Positions 1 to 5,913 are shown, counted from the first letter of the stretch. The stretch is DNA of 5,913 nucleotides from Sva-25 sp037385685 (GCA_037385685.1 JARRMW010000111.1:1-5913), one strand, 5' to 3'. A program made the numbers and translations. The notes: generated by a model from the sequence alone, not told the origin.

Positions 1-42
1 TATCTCAAGACGCTTTTCTTCCACAAGTCGTGAAACTGCCGT

Positions 43-70
43 AAACAAAAAGCCCGGCAGCATGCCGGGC
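43..70 (-). terminator. Rho-independent terminator of the pst-phoU operon
   Basis: A perfect 8-bp G+C-rich stem (52-59 with 63-70) with a 3-nt loop is followed on the minus strand by TTTTTGTTT. It starts 30 nt past the phoU stop. The opposite strand lacks a T tract after the stem, so it acts for the minus strand only. It indicates that phoU is the last gene of the operon. Confidence 0.9.
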
Positions 71-100
71 CAGGGCCCATCCATGTTGTCCCTGTTGATC

Positions 101-829
101 TCAATCCCCGAAATCGATGCCCGTCGACTCCTGCATTTTTTCCAGGCTCGTATGACGAATGTCCTTGCCCTGAACGAGAAAAACGACATATTCGCAGATA
201 TTCTTGGTGTGATCCCCCATCCTCTCGAGGGCACGCGCACACCAGGAGATACGCAGCGCATTCCTGATCTCGCGCGGATCCTCCATCATCCGCGTAATCA
301 ACTGGCGAGAGATGGCGTCGAACTCTTCGTTGACCAGTTCATCATCCGCGATCGTTCTCAGTGCAGCCTCGATATCAAGCCGTGCGAAGGCATCCAGTGC
401 ATCATTCAACATGCGCTTGACATGTTCACCAAGATGTCCGATTTCAACAAAGTGCCCCGGCGTCGTGTTCTCGTCAGCCAGCAAGACAGAATAGCGTCCA
501 AGCTTCTCGGCCTCGTCTCCGATTCGCTCGAGATCTGTGATGGTCTTGATGATGGTCACAATCAGGCGCAGGTCACTCGCAGCCGGCTGACGACGGGCCA
601 GGATCTGCATGCACTCTTCGTCGATATCCACCTCGAGGGCATTGATCTCGTAATCAGAAGAGGTAACCAGTTCACCGAGTTCAGAGTCTGAAGTCTGCAG
701 CGCTTTCATGCCACGACTGATCTGTTTTTCGACCAGGCCACCCATTCGCATGACACGATTCCGGATCTCCTCGAGTTCGACGTTGAACCTCTGGGAGATA
801 TGTTGTGAAAGATAAAGGTCTTTTTCCAT
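101..829 (-). CDS. phoU: Phosphate-specific transport regulator PhoU
   Basis: PhoU is a cytoplasmic helical protein that links the Pst transporter to PhoR, keeping the Pho regulon off when phosphate is plentiful. The 242-residue product has the family's two repeated three-helix PhoU domains, about 20-105 and 125-215. The hallmarks are RRQPAASDLRLI (79-90), DLERIGDEAEKL (99-110) and the second-repeat copy RALERMGDHTKNI (199-211). The D/E-rich ends of these helices are the metal-binding positions known in the family. Length is normal. I start at ATG 829, with AGGA 7 nt upstream; a TTG at 847 in the same frame would add six residues with less support. The gene lies 23 bp after pstB and is followed by the operon terminator. 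The sequence around IRNRVMRMGGLVEKQ resembles gammaproteobacterial PhoU. No defect is seen. Confidence 0.95.
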   Translation of the reverse strand: MEKDLYLSQHISQRFNVELEEIRNRVMRMGGLVEKQISRGMKALQTSDSELGELVTSSDYEINALEVDIDEECMQILARRQPAASDLRLIVTIIKTITDLERIGDEAEKLGRYSVLLADENTTPGHFVEIGHLGEHVKRMLNDALDAFARLDIEAALRTIADDELVNEEFDAISRQLITRMMEDPREIRNALRISWCARALERMGDHTKNICEYVVFLVQGKDIRHTSLEKMQESTGIDFGD

Positions 830-836
830 CGTCTTT

Positions 837-840
837 TCCT
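837..840 (-). promoter_or_regulatory. Ribosome-binding site that sets the phoU start
   Basis: AGGA lies 7 nt before ATG 829 within the 23-bp pstB-phoU gap. It favours this ATG over the in-frame TTG at 847. Confidence 0.6.
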
Positions 841-852
841 GGAACAACGGTG

Positions 853-1680
853 TTATCCGAAACGTCCGGTAATGTAGTTTTCCGTCAACTGGTGACTCGG
901 GTTCGTAAAAATCTGGTTGGTCTCGCCGACCTCGACAAGTTTCCCGAGGTGAAAATAGGCTGTGCGCTGCGAAACACGCGCTGCCTGCTGCATTGAGTGC
1001 GTCACAATCGCGATCGTGAAGTTTGCTCGCAATTCATCGATGAGTTCCTCGATGACTGCTGTCGCGATCGGATCCAGTGCAGACGCCGGCTCGTCCATGA
1101 GGATGACCTCGGGACTTACGGCGATCGTGCGGGCAATGCAGAGGCGTTGTTGCTGACCACCCGACAAGCCTGTACCAGGTGCATCCAGTCGGTCTTTCAC
1201 CTCCTCAAACAAGCCGGCTTTCTGCAGGCTGGTGACAACGATTTCGTCAAGTTCGGCCCTGTTTGATGCAAGGCCATGCAATTTTGGACCGTAGGCGACG
1301 TTGTCATAGATAGATTTCGGAAACGGGTTCGGCTTCTGGAACACCATGCCGACACGCGCCCGAAGCAGCACAGGGTCCATCGACTTGTTATAGATATCCT
1401 CATCATCGAGCATTAGCCGGCCGGTGACACGACAGATATCGATAGTGTCGTTCATGCGGTTGAGGCAGCGCAGATAGGTCGACTTGCCACAGCCAGATGG
1501 ACCAATGAGCGCAATGACCTCGTTTTCAGCGAGATCGAGATTGACATCGAATATCGCCTGCTTGTCTCCATAATAAACATCGACATTCCGTGTCGACATC
1601 TTGGGCTTATCGACAAGTGGAGTACCGACCGTCCCGACGATCTCGTGCTCCATATGTTCGAAATCAGTAGCCTTGTTCAT
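853..1680 (-). CDS. pstB: Phosphate import ATP-binding protein PstB
   Basis: PstB is the cytoplasmic ATPase that docks on the EAA loops of PstC and PstA and powers phosphate import. In 275 residues it has all the ABC motifs: Walker A GPSGCGKST (60-68), the Q-loop in VFQKPNPFPKS (Q115), signature LSGGQQQR (172-179), Walker B VILMDE (192-197), D-loop SALD, and switch histidine H228 in VTHSMQQ. The CLNRMND and DICRVTG segments and the TENYITGRFG ending are diagnostic of PstB. Length is normal and the frame is intact. I start it at ATG 1680 because AGGAG sits 5 nt upstream; an in-frame ATG at 1695 would overlap the end of pstA and add MVGDV without a ribosome-binding site. The pstA stop is 8 nt upstream of this start, so translation is probably coupled. 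Nothing is odd in this gene, in contrast to those upstream. Confidence 0.96.
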   Translation of the reverse strand: MNKATDFEHMEHEIVGTVGTPLVDKPKMSTRNVDVYYGDKQAIFDVNLDLAENEVIALIGPSGCGKSTYLRCLNRMNDTIDICRVTGRLMLDDEDIYNKSMDPVLLRARVGMVFQKPNPFPKSIYDNVAYGPKLHGLASNRAELDEIVVTSLQKAGLFEEVKDRLDAPGTGLSGGQQQRLCIARTIAVSPEVILMDEPASALDPIATAVIEELIDELRANFTIAIVTHSMQQAARVSQRTAYFHLGKLVEVGETNQIFTNPSHQLTENYITGRFG

Positions 1681-1685
1681 AACAT

Positions 1686-1690
1686 CTCCT
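1686..1690 (-). promoter_or_regulatory. Ribosome-binding site that sets the pstB start
   Basis: AGGAG lies 5 nt before ATG 1680 and overlaps the pstA TAG stop. It selects 1680 over the in-frame ATG at 1695 and suggests coupling of pstA and pstB translation. Confidence 0.8.
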
Positions 1691-4559
1691 ACCATTTACG
1701 CTCGAATTTTTTGCGCAGGAATACGGCCAGTGCGTTCATGGCGATCAAAAATGCCAGAAGAACCATGATGGCTGCAGATGTCCTCTCCACGAATGCACGC
1801 TCAGGACTGTCTGCCCAGAGAAAGATCTGGACAGGCAAGACAGTCGCATTGTCTGTGAAACCCTGTGGTATATCGACAATAAAGGCAACCATGCCGATCA
1901 TGAGCAGCGGTGCTGTCTCACCAAGCGCCTGTGCCATGCCGATAATGGTTCCTGTCAGCATACCGGGCAGGGCCAGCGGTAATACGTGATGAAACATGGC
2001 CTGCATTTTCGACGCGCCGACTCCCAGTGCTGCTTCCTTGATTGATGGCGGCACGGATTTCAGCGCAGCACGGGAGGCGATGATGATCGTGGGCAGTGTC
2101 ATCAATGTCAGTACGAGACCGCCCACCAGAGGCGCGGATCGCGGCAACCCGAAGAAACTGATGAAGACTGCGAGACCAAGCAGACCGAAAACGATCGAGG
2201 GCACAGCCGCAAGATTGTTGATATTCACCTCGATGAGATCGGTCCAGCGATTCCTGGGCGCAAATTCTTCGAGATAGATGGCCGCCCCGACACCGATCGG
2301 AAACGACAGAAGCAAGGTCACGATGAGTGTCAGCATCGAACCGGCAAGCGCACCGGCAATGCCTGACTGCTCGGGCTCGCGCGAGTCCCCACTCGTGAAG
2401 AAAACGGTATTGAAATGTTTCTCGACCGAACCGCGAGATTCCAGGGTGCGTACCCAGAAGATTGTCTTGTCCTTGACGCGCCGTTCGGCTTCGGGCGTCT
2501 CATGCCAGACGAGTGTCCAGCCGGTACCCGCTGCATCGGGACTCAGTGGAGAAAGGACCTTCCCCGTCACGCCTGACGCGTCAAACCCGGTGACACGCAC
2601 CAGGCCACCCTGGACTTCGAGCAGAAGACTCGCAGCATCGTCAGGTAGCGTCACGACATCCTTTTCACCACCCGTCTCTGCGGGCACAAGGTTCTGGAGC
2701 AAGTTGTGCAGGGATTCCGTCGTGGCTGTATCCCCCGTGATCCGGAGTATGCCGTCGTTTTCAAAAACAGCAGGCTCACCGGCAAGCGGGAATGTCTCGC
2801 TGTTTGTCACATACCCTTTGACGAGCGTGTCGATTTCGTCATCGGCAAGTAGCCACAACTCCCTGGTCTGTCCGATGAGGCCCGTATCAGCCAGCACCAT
2901 GTCAGCCAACTCATAGGCAGCACCCTTGCTCACCAGGTTATAGAGATCACGCTTGTCACTTCTGCCTTTGACATCCGGAAAGGCCTCGCGCAGCGACTCC
3001 TTGATAAGCCCCATATAGTCGGCGCGGCGCATCGCTTCAGGATCCCGTTCTCCTTTCGGATCGATAACCTGCTCGTCGAAGTGGATCGGAAGCTTGATGT
3101 AGGTTTGCTGGAACGCCGGATAACCCTTCGAGATGATATTCGTGAACAGGATGACGACAAATGAAAGACCGACAAGGATGGCCGTCATCCCGACCGCTCT
3201 GAAAATCTTCTCTTTGCGATAACGCCTTGTCAGCGATTTTTTAACAGCTTTTGTGGCTTCACTCATTGCCGGGTCCAGTGTCTTGGGGCTATCGAACTCC
3301 TGGTCACCAACCAGGGCTGTGACGATTTGCACCGTAACGGTCGTCACCGCCTCAAAGGGGTTCGCTGTCAGGTTGGCGGCGAGACCTGCGGCCATGACGA
3401 CGATCATCGTTTCGCCAATCGCACGTGAAGCCGCGAGCAACACGCTGCCGACGATACCTGGCAGAGCAGCCGGCAAAATCACCTTCGTGATCGTCTCCGA
3501 CCTGGTAGCCCCCATGCCGTAGGATGCATCGCGCATTGACTGGGGTACCGCAGTAATCACATCGTCCGACAACGACGAAACAAACGGAATGATCATGATG
3601 CCCATAACGACACCGGCCGCTAGCGCACTCTCCGGCGAGATGTCCCAGCCCAGCGAATCTCCCAGATTCGAAAAGAATGGTGCAACGGTCAGGGCAGCGA
3701 AGAATCCATAAACGACCGTCGGTATGCCTGCAAGAATCTCGAGCAAAGGCTTTGCCCATGCACGGAAATGGTTGCTTGCATACTCAGAAAGGTAGACGGC
3801 TGACATCAACCCAACCGGAACAGCGATCAGCAATGCGATGACAGAGATCATCAACGTGCCCGCAAAAATCGGAATGGCGCCGAAGGAGTTGGTGCTCGGA
3901 TTCCAGTGGGTGCCGAAGAGAAAATCGCTGAAAGGAATGTATTCAAAAAAACGGATCGATTCGAAGAGCACAGACAGGACGATACCGATCGTCGTGAATA
4001 TGGCGATGACAGAGCAGAGGATCAACACGCCCTTGATAATGTTCTCCACCCTGTTGCGGGCCTGTAATTTCGGACCCGCCTTGCTCCAGGCAAACAGGCC
4101 ACCGAGAACAGCAAGCGCAAGAATAACGACGAATTTCGCAGCGGCGGCCGTGGCATGCAGGTTCTTGTAGTGTTCAGCTGCAAGAGCAATTGCCGGCGAT
4201 ACAGAATCGAGCGACCGGTCACCGGCTGCGAGATTGCGAATGTCGTTGATGACAAGGCCGAGCTCGGCTTCGCTGAGTGTTTTCTGTTCAGGAGGCAGGT
4301 GAGACACCACCAGTTCGGTCACAATCGGTTCCTGGAAAAACCCCCAGGCAAGCAGAGCCACTGCCGCAGGAATCGCAGCCCAGAGTACTGCATAGGCACC
4401 ATAGTAACGCGGCAGCGAGTGCAGAGCGCGCATCCCTCCCGCTCCTGCAACAGCATTCAGGGCACGCTGCTTGGCTGCGTAGAAAAACAGTGCCAGTACC
4501 CCGAGTAACAGGATGATCAGTGTACCGGTTTGAGTCACCAGAGCCCCCATGAAATGCAT
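1689..4559 (-). CDS. Fused phosphate ABC transporter permease PstC-PstA, lacking the last PstC helix
   Basis: A single 956-codon frame encodes both membrane subunits of the phosphate importer. Residues 1-428 are a long-form PstC: three extra N-terminal helices (about 8-27, 53-75, 139-157), then core helices near 173-199, 233-257, 271-296, 311-330 and 369-394. The EAA coupling loop for PstB is at 342-369 and SRAIGET at 378-384. Residues 432-956 are PstA: a helix at about 452-477, a periplasmic insert of some 250 residues (480-733) of the DUF3333-like long-form kind, five more helices, an EAA loop at 840-867 and ALGETAPLL at 878-886. PstC and PstA are normally separate genes. Here PstC stops at DSPKTL, where family members continue into a final helix and a basic RYREQY-like tail, and joins DPAMSEATKAV, which resembles a PstA start (ATG at 3266). 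The PstC start is uncertain: no clear Shine-Dalgarno precedes 4559, and ATG 4550 or GTG 4538 are alternatives. Confidence 0.85.
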   Translation of the reverse strand: MHFMGALVTQTGTLIILLLGVLALFFYAAKQRALNAVAGAGGMRALHSLPRYYGAYAVLWAAIPAAVALLAWGFFQEPIVTELVVSHLPPEQKTLSEAELGLVINDIRNLAAGDRSLDSVSPAIALAAEHYKNLHATAAAAKFVVILALAVLGGLFAWSKAGPKLQARNRVENIIKGVLILCSVIAIFTTIGIVLSVLFESIRFFEYIPFSDFLFGTHWNPSTNSFGAIPIFAGTLMISVIALLIAVPVGLMSAVYLSEYASNHFRAWAKPLLEILAGIPTVVYGFFAALTVAPFFSNLGDSLGWDISPESALAAGVVMGIMIIPFVSSLSDDVITAVPQSMRDASYGMGATRSETITKVILPAALPGIVGSVLLAASRAIGETMIVVMAAGLAANLTANPFEAVTTVTVQIVTALVGDQEFDSPKTLDPAMSEATKAVKKSLTRRYRKEKIFRAVGMTAILVGLSFVVILFTNIISKGYPAFQQTYIKLPIHFDEQVIDPKGERDPEAMRRADYMGLIKESLREAFPDVKGRSDKRDLYNLVSKGAAYELADMVLADTGLIGQTRELWLLADDEIDTLVKGYVTNSETFPLAGEPAVFENDGILRITGDTATTESLHNLLQNLVPAETGGEKDVVTLPDDAASLLLEVQGGLVRVTGFDASGVTGKVLSPLSPDAAGTGWTLVWHETPEAERRVKDKTIFWVRTLESRGSVEKHFNTVFFTSGDSREPEQSGIAGALAGSMLTLIVTLLLSFPIGVGAAIYLEEFAPRNRWTDLIEVNINNLAAVPSIVFGLLGLAVFISFFGLPRSAPLVGGLVLTLMTLPTIIIASRAALKSVPPSIKEAALGVGASKMQAMFHHVLPLALPGMLTGTIIGMAQALGETAPLLMIGMVAFIVDIPQGFTDNATVLPVQIFLWADSPERAFVERTSAAIMVLLAFLIAMNALAVFLRKKFERKW
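3258..3284 (-). other. PstC-PstA fusion junction
   Basis: The coding sequence passes without a stop from the PstC segment ending DSPKTL to the PstA-like start MSEATKAVKK, with only DPA between. Expected here are the last PstC helix, its cytoplasmic tail, a stop and a ribosome-binding site, roughly 30 or more codons. None is present, and no good Shine-Dalgarno precedes the internal ATG at 3266. This looks like an in-frame deletion joining two genes. Confidence 0.7.
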
Positions 4560-4601
4560 CGGGCATGCCGATACAGGAAATACGATTTAGTCCATACGAA
4601 C

Positions 4602-4627
4602 AAAAAGGGGGAAATCCTTTCCCCCTT
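4602..4627 (-). terminator. Hairpin with T tract between pstS and pstC (attenuator or partial terminator)
   Basis: A perfect 10-bp inverted repeat (4605-4614 with 4618-4627) has a 3-nt loop and a core of five G:C pairs. On the minus strand it is followed by a run of Ts that overlaps the stem end. It begins 25 nt after the pstS stop. Position and form fit an intrinsic terminator that lets only part of the transcripts continue into the permease genes, giving more PstS than membrane components. A stabilising 3' stem for pstS mRNA is an equivalent reading. Confidence 0.75.
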
Positions 4628-4652
4628 CAGCATTTTCCTGCTGTCGAACAGT

Positions 4653-5105
4653 TCAGAGAACCAGGTTTTTCAGCGTCGCAACATCTTCAGCGAAGGCCTT
4701 CCGCTCCTCTTCAGGCATCGGGATCATGCCCTTTTCTGAGAGGTAACCCTCGTCTCCCCAGGCTTTCTCGCTCGTGAACTCCTCGAGATATTCCTTCATG
4801 CCCGGGATCTTGCCGACATGGGCATTCTTGACGTAGACGTAAAGCGGACGCGACACAGGATAGCTGCCATCGGCGATATTTTCGAATGTCGGCTCCGAAC
4901 CGTCAACGACGGCACCCTTCACCTTGTCTGTGTTCTGATCGAGGAAACTGAAACCGAATACACCGAGCGCCCCCGTATCCTTCTCAAGCTTCTGGACGAT
5001 CAGGTTGTCGTTCTCACCTGCCTCGACATAGGCCCCGTCTTCGCGGATATGATATGTGACCTTCTTGAAAATATCCTTGCCGGAAACCTTACCCTTTTTC
5101 TTCAT
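4653..5105 (-). CDS. pstS: Phosphate-binding protein PstS, C-terminal part (frame-disrupted gene)
   Basis: This 150-residue frame holds the rest of PstS: REDGAYVEAGENDN (about 21-34), the GVFGFSFLDQN strand-loop (48-58), SYPVSRPLYVYVK (81-93) and EFTSEKAWGDEGYL (109-122), all typical of the closing half of PstS. It has no signal peptide; the first residues are lysine-rich, as expected for an internal linker. Its ATG overlaps the upstream TGA as ATGA, with AAGG 4 nt before it, so translational reinitiation is possible on paper. A cytoplasmic half-receptor would have no role in capturing phosphate. The best reading is one pstS of about 360 codons spanning 4653-5734, interrupted by a net one-base loss (or two-base gain). 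A genuine split protein is less likely. The identity of the fragment is certain; its expression as a separate protein is doubtful. Confidence 0.85.
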   Translation of the reverse strand: MKKKGKVSGKDIFKKVTYHIREDGAYVEAGENDNLIVQKLEKDTGALGVFGFSFLDQNTDKVKGAVVDGSEPTFENIADGSYPVSRPLYVYVKNAHVGKIPGMKEYLEEFTSEKAWGDEGYLSEKGMIPMPEEERKAFAEDVATLKNLVL

Positions 5106-5123
5106 ATGGCCTTCATCTCGTCA
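5102..5123 (-). other. Frameshift interval in pstS
   Basis: The upstream frame runs into TGA at 5104-5102. The downstream frame has its own TGA at 5123-5121, so any switch must occur between these two stops. Moving from the first to the second frame needs a -1 shift, equivalent to one missing base. The A-rich run just downstream (AAGAAAAAGG) lies after the upstream stop, so slippage there cannot repair the frame. Confidence 0.75.
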
Positions 5124-5734
5124 CCGTCTTTCATGCCACGCAGAGCTTTCAGATCGTCGACTTTCTTGGCACCGCCACCGAGAGCCAGCTCTTCAAATGC
5201 GTCTCTGGTACCAGAAGACGGGGGCGGACCCAGGACCTTGATGGCCATGTCCGGCAGCTCGGCTTTGACATCCTTCCAGGTTTTATTCGGGTTGTCGACG
5301 AGCTTGCCATCCGCACCGGGCACCTTCGCTGCCAGTGCCATGAAGAGATCCTTTCGGGAAAGACTGAACTCGGGCGCCTGCCTGGCATTGGCGATCACGA
5401 TACCGTCATAGCCAACCTTGAGTTCGGTCACCTCTGTGACACCGTTGCTGTGACACATCTCGAGCTCGGACGCCTTGATGCGGCGCGATGCATTGGTGAT
5501 ATCAGGAGTATCGACACCGACACCCGCACAGAACAGCTTGAGGCCACCACCGGAACCCGTGGATTCAACCTTCGGCGTACTGAAGGAAGTCGTCTTTCCG
5601 AACTGCTCGGCAACGGTCGTCGAGAACGGGTATACCGTGGAGGAACCGACGATGCTGATGGTATCGCGGCTTGCTGCCTGTGCAGTGGAAATCGTCAGGG
5701 CGGTCAGGCCTACCGCCAGAAGCGTCTTTTTCAT
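5102..5734 (-). CDS. pstS: Phosphate-binding protein PstS, N-terminal part (frame-disrupted gene)
   Basis: This 210-residue product is the first part of the periplasmic phosphate receptor of the Pst ABC transporter. Residues 1-20 form a Sec signal peptide: MKK, a hydrophobic core and an AQA cleavage site. Mature-protein motifs follow: VGSSTVYPF (29-37), ESTGSGGG (57-64), the DITNASRRI segment (about 78-86) and SSGTRDAF (173-180). In the family these supply most ligands to the phosphate oxyanion. Cysteines 69 and 94 could form a disulfide. GAGGA lies 6 nt before the ATG. The frame ends in TGA just after MKAI, while PstS proteins are usually around 320-350 residues; the missing C-terminal third is encoded immediately downstream in the -1 frame. 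This is therefore a pstS gene broken by a frameshift or a base error, and this piece alone should not fold into a complete two-lobed receptor. Confidence 0.9.
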   Translation of the reverse strand: MKKTLLAVGLTALTISTAQAASRDTISIVGSSTVYPFSTTVAEQFGKTTSFSTPKVESTGSGGGLKLFCAGVGVDTPDITNASRRIKASELEMCHSNGVTEVTELKVGYDGIVIANARQAPEFSLSRKDLFMALAAKVPGADGKLVDNPNKTWKDVKAELPDMAIKVLGPPPSSGTRDAFEELALGGGAKKVDDLKALRGMKDGDEMKAI

Positions 5735-5740
5735 GAGTCT

Positions 5741-5745
5741 TCCTC
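5741..5745 (-). promoter_or_regulatory. Ribosome-binding site of pstS
   Basis: GAGGA lies 6 nt before the pstS ATG at 5734. It is a strong, well-placed Shine-Dalgarno and fits a highly expressed binding protein. Confidence 0.75.
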
Positions 5746-5764
5746 AGATTTGAAACCTGGGCGC

Positions 5765-5770
5765 ATGATG
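5765..5770 (-). promoter_or_regulatory. Possible -10 element of the pstS promoter
   Basis: CATCAT matches four of six positions of TATAAT. It lies 10 bp downstream of the weak fourth PHO unit, the distance expected when PhoB replaces the -35 contact. Transcription would start near 5755-5760 and give a leader of about 25 nt before the pstS start codon. The assignment is tentative because the hexamer is weak and the fourth unit is poor. Confidence 0.35.
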
Positions 5771-5780
5771 CAGGTGAACT

Positions 5781-5820
5781 GTTGCGAGTCTATGACAGTT
5801 ATATGAAGCTTTTATGACAA
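5781..5820 (-). promoter_or_regulatory. PHO-box array (PhoB binding site) upstream of pstS
   Basis: On the minus strand there are 7-bp units separated by 4-bp A/T-rich spacers: TTGTCAT (5820-5814), GCTTCAT (5809-5803) and CTGTCAT (5798-5792). A weak fourth unit, TCGCAAC (5787-5781), follows in register after a less A/T-rich spacer. The known PhoB site is two CTGTCAT-like repeats with 4-bp A/T-rich spacing (11-bp period). One unit is a perfect match, one is 6/7, one is 4/7, and the fourth is doubtful. The first unit contains the last phoR codons and overlaps its stop. The site fits PhoB activation of pstS under phosphate starvation. Confidence 0.85.
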
Positions 5821-5913
5821 CACGCGATAATCGGGAAAACAGGCGCGAAACGTCGATCCAAGCCCGGGTTCACTATCGATGTGAAGGAAACCGCCATGCC
5901 GCTGAACGATGTG
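5812..5913 (-). CDS. phoR: Phosphate-regulon sensor histidine kinase PhoR, C-terminal end (partial)
   Basis: Only the last 33 codons and a TAA stop are in the window; the gene continues beyond the right edge. The visible residues begin HIVQRHGG, continue with IDSEPGLGSTF, and end in a short tail after a CFP motif. This is the end of a histidine-kinase ATPase domain: the SEPGxGSTF stretch is the G2-type glycine box that helps close over ATP, and HIVQRHGG is the helix before it as found in PhoR-family kinases. PhoR is a membrane sensor kinase that phosphorylates PhoB when phosphate is scarce. Its position directly upstream of pstS on the same strand, 77 bp away, and the PHO-box-like repeats in between support PhoR over other kinases. 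No terminator is seen after it, so some readthrough into pstS is possible. Family membership is firm; the exact name is inferred from context. Confidence 0.85.
   Translation of the reverse strand, partial: HIVQRHGGFLHIDSEPGLGSTFRACFPDYRVLS

Noticed and set aside
1..42. Possible gene ends at the left edge: plus-strand frames with stops at 31-33 and 42-44, or a minus-strand GTG at 24 that could begin a gene downstream of phoU
   Set aside because: The pieces are too short to recognise, the GTG has no ribosome-binding site, and it lies directly after a strong terminator.
62..691. A 209-codon open frame on the plus strand opposite phoU
   Set aside because: It lies wholly antisense to a clear phoU, starts inside the operon terminator, and its product resembles no family; it follows from codon bias of the real gene.
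2278..2916. A 212-codon plus-strand frame opposite pstA
   Set aside because: It is serine- and proline-rich low-complexity shadow sequence antisense to the conserved PstA periplasmic region.
5062..5110. Programmed -1 ribosomal frameshifting to make full-length PstS
   Set aside because: The A-rich run lies after the zero-frame stop, no slippery heptamer occurs in the 5102-5123 interval, and PstS is not known to use recoding.
4818..5411. A 197-codon plus-strand frame opposite pstS
   Set aside because: It crosses the pstS frameshift on the other strand and shows no recognisable domain; pstS motifs on the minus strand explain the sequence.
1..5913. CRISPR array, tRNA or rRNA, insertion sequence, or phage defence genes
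   Set aside because: No spaced repeats, RNA-gene features, transposase motifs or terminal inverted repeats are visible; coding sequence of the pst-phoU operon fills the window.

Overview
The window is almost entirely one minus-strand operon for high-affinity inorganic phosphate uptake and its signalling. From right to left it holds the 3' end of phoR, then pstS, pstC-pstA, pstB and phoU, closed by a strong terminator. The organism looks like a Pseudomonadota member with moderately high GC. The order phoR-pstSCAB-phoU, the PhoU sequence style and the PHO-box-like promoter lean towards Gammaproteobacteria. PstC carries extra N-terminal membrane segments and PstA carries a large periplasmic insert, the long-form permeases common in marine and other Proteobacteria. 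This placement rests on sequence style only.

Layout. 5812-5913: last 33 codons of a PhoR-type sensor kinase. 5765-5820: PHO-box-like direct repeats at 11-bp spacing, overlapping the phoR stop codon, with a possible -10. 4653-5734: pstS, interrupted by a frameshift near 5102-5123 into an exported N-terminal part and a signal-less C-terminal part. 4602-4627: a hairpin with a T tract between pstS and pstC, a likely attenuator that would favour pstS transcript. 1689-4559: one 956-codon frame in which PstC and PstA are fused. The junction at residues 428-432 lacks the expected last transmembrane helix of PstC. 853-1680: pstB, intact. 101-829: phoU, intact. 43-70: Rho-independent terminator. 1-42: no supportable gene.

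How the parts work together. PstS captures phosphate in the periplasm. PstC and PstA form the membrane channel, and PstB hydrolyses ATP to drive import. PhoU couples the transporter state to PhoR, which with PhoB controls the Pho regulon, including the pstS promoter here. The striking feature is that the three components upstream of pstB carry two separate anomalies, the pstS frameshift and the pstC-pstA fusion lacking a helix. They could be real decay or rearrangement of the operon, or sequence or assembly errors. I see no evidence of a wholly new system; the fusion is the most interesting item.
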